DNA of 36,824 nucleotides from Mycobacterium colombiense (GTDB lineage Bacteria; Actinomycetota; Actinomycetes; Mycobacteriales; Mycobacteriaceae), in NCBI RefSeq assembly GCF_001672755.1, contig NZ_LZKI01000090.1:1-36824 (forward strand), given 5' to 3'. The notes beneath the pieces are model-generated. The model was not told the origin of the DNA. It made no database searches and was given only the letters and a program-made list of their open reading frames with translations. A program made the position numbers and the translations under genes. Position 1 is the first letter of the stretch; every line of letters begins with the position of its first letter. Positions 35,753 through 36,824 of the stretch are shown here, piece after piece.

Positions 35753-36436
35753 ATGACCGCCCACGAGCACGACCACGAGCGCACCGCCGCACCCATGGTG
35801 GACGAGATCACCGACTTCGAAGTCCTCGAGATCGCGCTGCGTGAATTGTGCATCGAGAAGGGGATATTCACCGCCGAGGATCATCGCCGCTTCACCGAAT
35901 TCGCCGAACAGATCGGCCCCACTCCCGCGGCGCGCCTGGTGGCGAGGGCCTGGCTCGACCCCGACTTCAAGGAGCTGGTGCGCTCGGATGCGCTCGCCGC
36001 CAGCAAGGAGGTCGGTGTCGACTGGCTGCAACCGACCGGATTCGGAACACCGAGCGACTTCACCGCCCTGCACGTGCTCGAGGACACCCCGACGCTGCAT
36101 CATGTGATCGTCTGCACGCTGTGCTCGTGCTACCCGCGCCCGATCCTGGGTAATTCGCCGGAGTGGTATCGCACACCCAATTATCGCCGTCGCATCGTGC
36201 GCTGGCCGCGCCAGGTACTCGCGGAATTCGGCCTGATCCTTCCGGAAGACGTCGAGATCCGGGTGGAAGATTCCAACCAGAAGCACCGGTTCATGGTGAT
36301 GCCCGTCCGCCCGGACGGAACGCAGGGATGGACCGAGGACCGACTCGTCGAAATCATCACGCGCGATTGCCTGATCGGCGTTGCGCTACCCAAGCCGGGG
36401 GTGACGACCAACGCCACCAAGCGGTTCTCCGGATAG
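35753..36436 (+). CDS. nthA: nitrile hydratase alpha subunit (cobalt type), altered C-terminus
   Basis: 227 residues. The metal claw is C121-T-L-C124-S125-C126 (V-C-T-L-C-S-C-Y), and Thr rather than Ser after the first Cys is the cobalt-type signature; two of the cysteines are normally oxidised to sulfinic and sulfenic acids. G-T-P-S-D-F and R-W-P-R-Q-V-L-A-E-F-G are further family motifs. It hydrates nitriles to amides with the beta subunit. The tail is odd: up to T-T-N-A the DNA is a perfect inverted copy of 36748-36824, but the last six residues (T-K-R-F-S-G) are read from the antisense of another gene, while the second alpha copy continues for 14 different residues. The C-terminus may thus be artificial or recently rebuilt; the catalytic core is intact. 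Confidence 0.92.
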   Translation: MTAHEHDHERTAAPMVDEITDFEVLEIALRELCIEKGIFTAEDHRRFTEFAEQIGPTPAARLVARAWLDPDFKELVRSDALAASKEVGVDWLQPTGFGTPSDFTALHVLEDTPTLHHVIVCTLCSCYPRPILGNSPEWYRTPNYRRRIVRWPRQVLAEFGLILPEDVEIRVEDSNQKHRFMVMPVRPDGTQGWTEDRLVEIITRDCLIGVALPKPGVTTNATKRFSG

Positions 36437-36693
36437 GGCAGGTCCGAGTAGACCGTCGCCGACAGGGCGTCCTCCTCGTCGCGGCGATCGGCGAAACCGA
36501 GCAGCTGCGCGCCGCGGTCGCTGTGGTCGAGCGCATCACAGATCCCGTCCAGGCTCGTCTGCCAGGGTGGTACCGGGTTGTCGACGCCGTACTTGGCTGC
36601 CATGCGCCTCCAAACCTGGTTGCGCTCAACAATTTTCGTCAGCATCGCGACGACTGCGTCCTCGGCGGGCTTCGGGGTGTGTGCGGTGCTCAT
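36181..36693 (-). pseudogene. nitrile-hydratase-linked small ORF, C-terminus replaced by antisense
   Basis: ATG at 36693, 13 bases after the stop of the second alpha gene, so its place is that of a nitrile hydratase accessory gene. Residues 1 to about 92 (M-S-T-A-H-T-P-K-P, then N-Q-V-W-R-R-M-A-A-K-Y-G, P-P-W-Q-T-S-L-D-G, V-Y-S-D-L-P-Y-P-E-N-R) look like real protein with high-GC wobble positions. From about 36416 onward the frame simply runs through the antisense of alpha-1 to a stop at 36181 and makes no protein-like sequence. The gene is therefore truncated at the inversion junction. I do not recognise the family with confidence; an activator or metal-insertion helper is suggested only by position. 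Confidence 0.55.
36340..36416 (+). repeat. 77-bp inverted repeat, left arm (nitrile hydratase alpha)
   Basis: Perfect reverse complement of 36748-36824. It encodes alpha-subunit residues R-L-V-E-I-I-T-R-D to T-T-N-A. The match reaches the window edge, so the arm may be much longer. The arms are separated by 331 bp. Confidence 0.95.
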
Positions 36694-36706
36694 CTCTTGG
36701 CTCGCA

Positions 36707-36824
36707 TCAGTCGTCGACGGGGTGGACGGCCGGACGGGTATGGGTGATGGCGTTGGTCGTCACCCCCGGCTTGGGTAGCGCAACGCCGATCAGGCAATCG
36801 CGCGTGATGATTTCGACGAGTCGG
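36707..36824 (-). CDS. second nitrile hydratase alpha subunit, C-terminal fragment
   Basis: Enters from the right edge and ends at a TGA (36709-36707). The visible 38 residues begin L-V-E-I-I-T-R-D-C-L-I-G-V, identical to alpha-1 through T-T-N-A, then continue I-T-H-T-R-P-A-V-H-P-V-D-D. It is most likely the native C-terminus of this alpha subunit. The metal site, if present, is outside the window. Its stop is followed 13 bases later by the small ORF at 36693 on the same strand. Confidence 0.85.
   Translation of the reverse strand, partial: RLVEIITRDCLIGVALPKPGVTTNAITHTRPAVHPVDD
36748..36824 (-). repeat. 77-bp inverted repeat, right arm (second alpha gene)
   Basis: Perfect reverse complement of 36340-36416; identity stops between 36748 and 36747, where alpha-1 diverges. 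Touches the last base of the window. Confidence 0.95.

Overview
The window is from a nontuberculous, slow-growing-type Mycobacterium. It is very GC-rich, carries PE/PPE genes, and holds the left flank of the ESX-5 type VII secretion locus in the M. tuberculosis gene order (malQ, eccB5, eccC5, cyp143, ferredoxin, PPE, PE, PPE), inverted relative to the + strand used here. The length is not round and both ends lie inside repeats, so it is probably a whole draft contig broken at repeats (inference).

Region 1 (1-13316) is ESX-5. On the minus strand eccB5 and eccC5 are translationally coupled (GTGA overlap) and encode the membrane anchor and motor ATPase. cyp143 (plus) and a small 3Fe-4S ferredoxin (minus) diverge from a common spacer. 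Downstream of the ferredoxin come PPE, PE, PPE, PPE and a PPE cut by the window start. The four PPE genes are two alternating types, forming a tandem duplication with tracts of 98-99% identity (recent duplication or gene conversion). The second copy has no recognisable PE partner. The spacer between the ferredoxin and the first PPE contains four heptamers repeated at exactly 21 bp.

Region 2 (13742-23458) is a mixed chromosomal flank: malQ, an F420-type LLM oxidoreductase overlapping an NTF2-like gene, a membrane cytochrome b / molybdopterin fusion oxidoreductase, a small UsfY-like membrane protein preceded by a good SigF-type promoter, an Rv0910-family SRPBCC protein, a DUF2505 protein and a DUF4407 membrane protein (Rv1780/Rv1779c-like position), and a minimal ANTAR protein.

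Region 3 (23725-36824) is an accessory catabolic cluster. A family III CoA-transferase diverges from a run of nine plus-strand genes: mycofactocin-type SDR, E1 alpha and beta of a TPP-dependent 2-oxoacid dehydrogenase, a stand-alone lipoyl domain, an atypical crotonase, an acyl-CoA synthetase, a Rieske oxygenase and a KstD-like flavoprotein (eight core enzymes plus the lipoyl carrier). It is followed by a second atypical crotonase (minus) and a cobalt-type nitrile hydratase (beta then alpha). Together these look like a pathway in which a substrate is activated as a CoA thioester, hydroxylated, dehydrogenated and cleaved. Substrate and order are unknown. Both crotonases lack the two hydratase glutamates, and no E2 or E3 gene accompanies the E1 genes.

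The right end is odd: a second nitrile hydratase alpha gene runs inward from the window edge, and 77 bp of the two alpha genes are perfect inverted copies. The junction splices the tail of alpha-1 onto the antisense of a small associated gene. This is either a real fold-back inverted duplication or a contig-end chimera.
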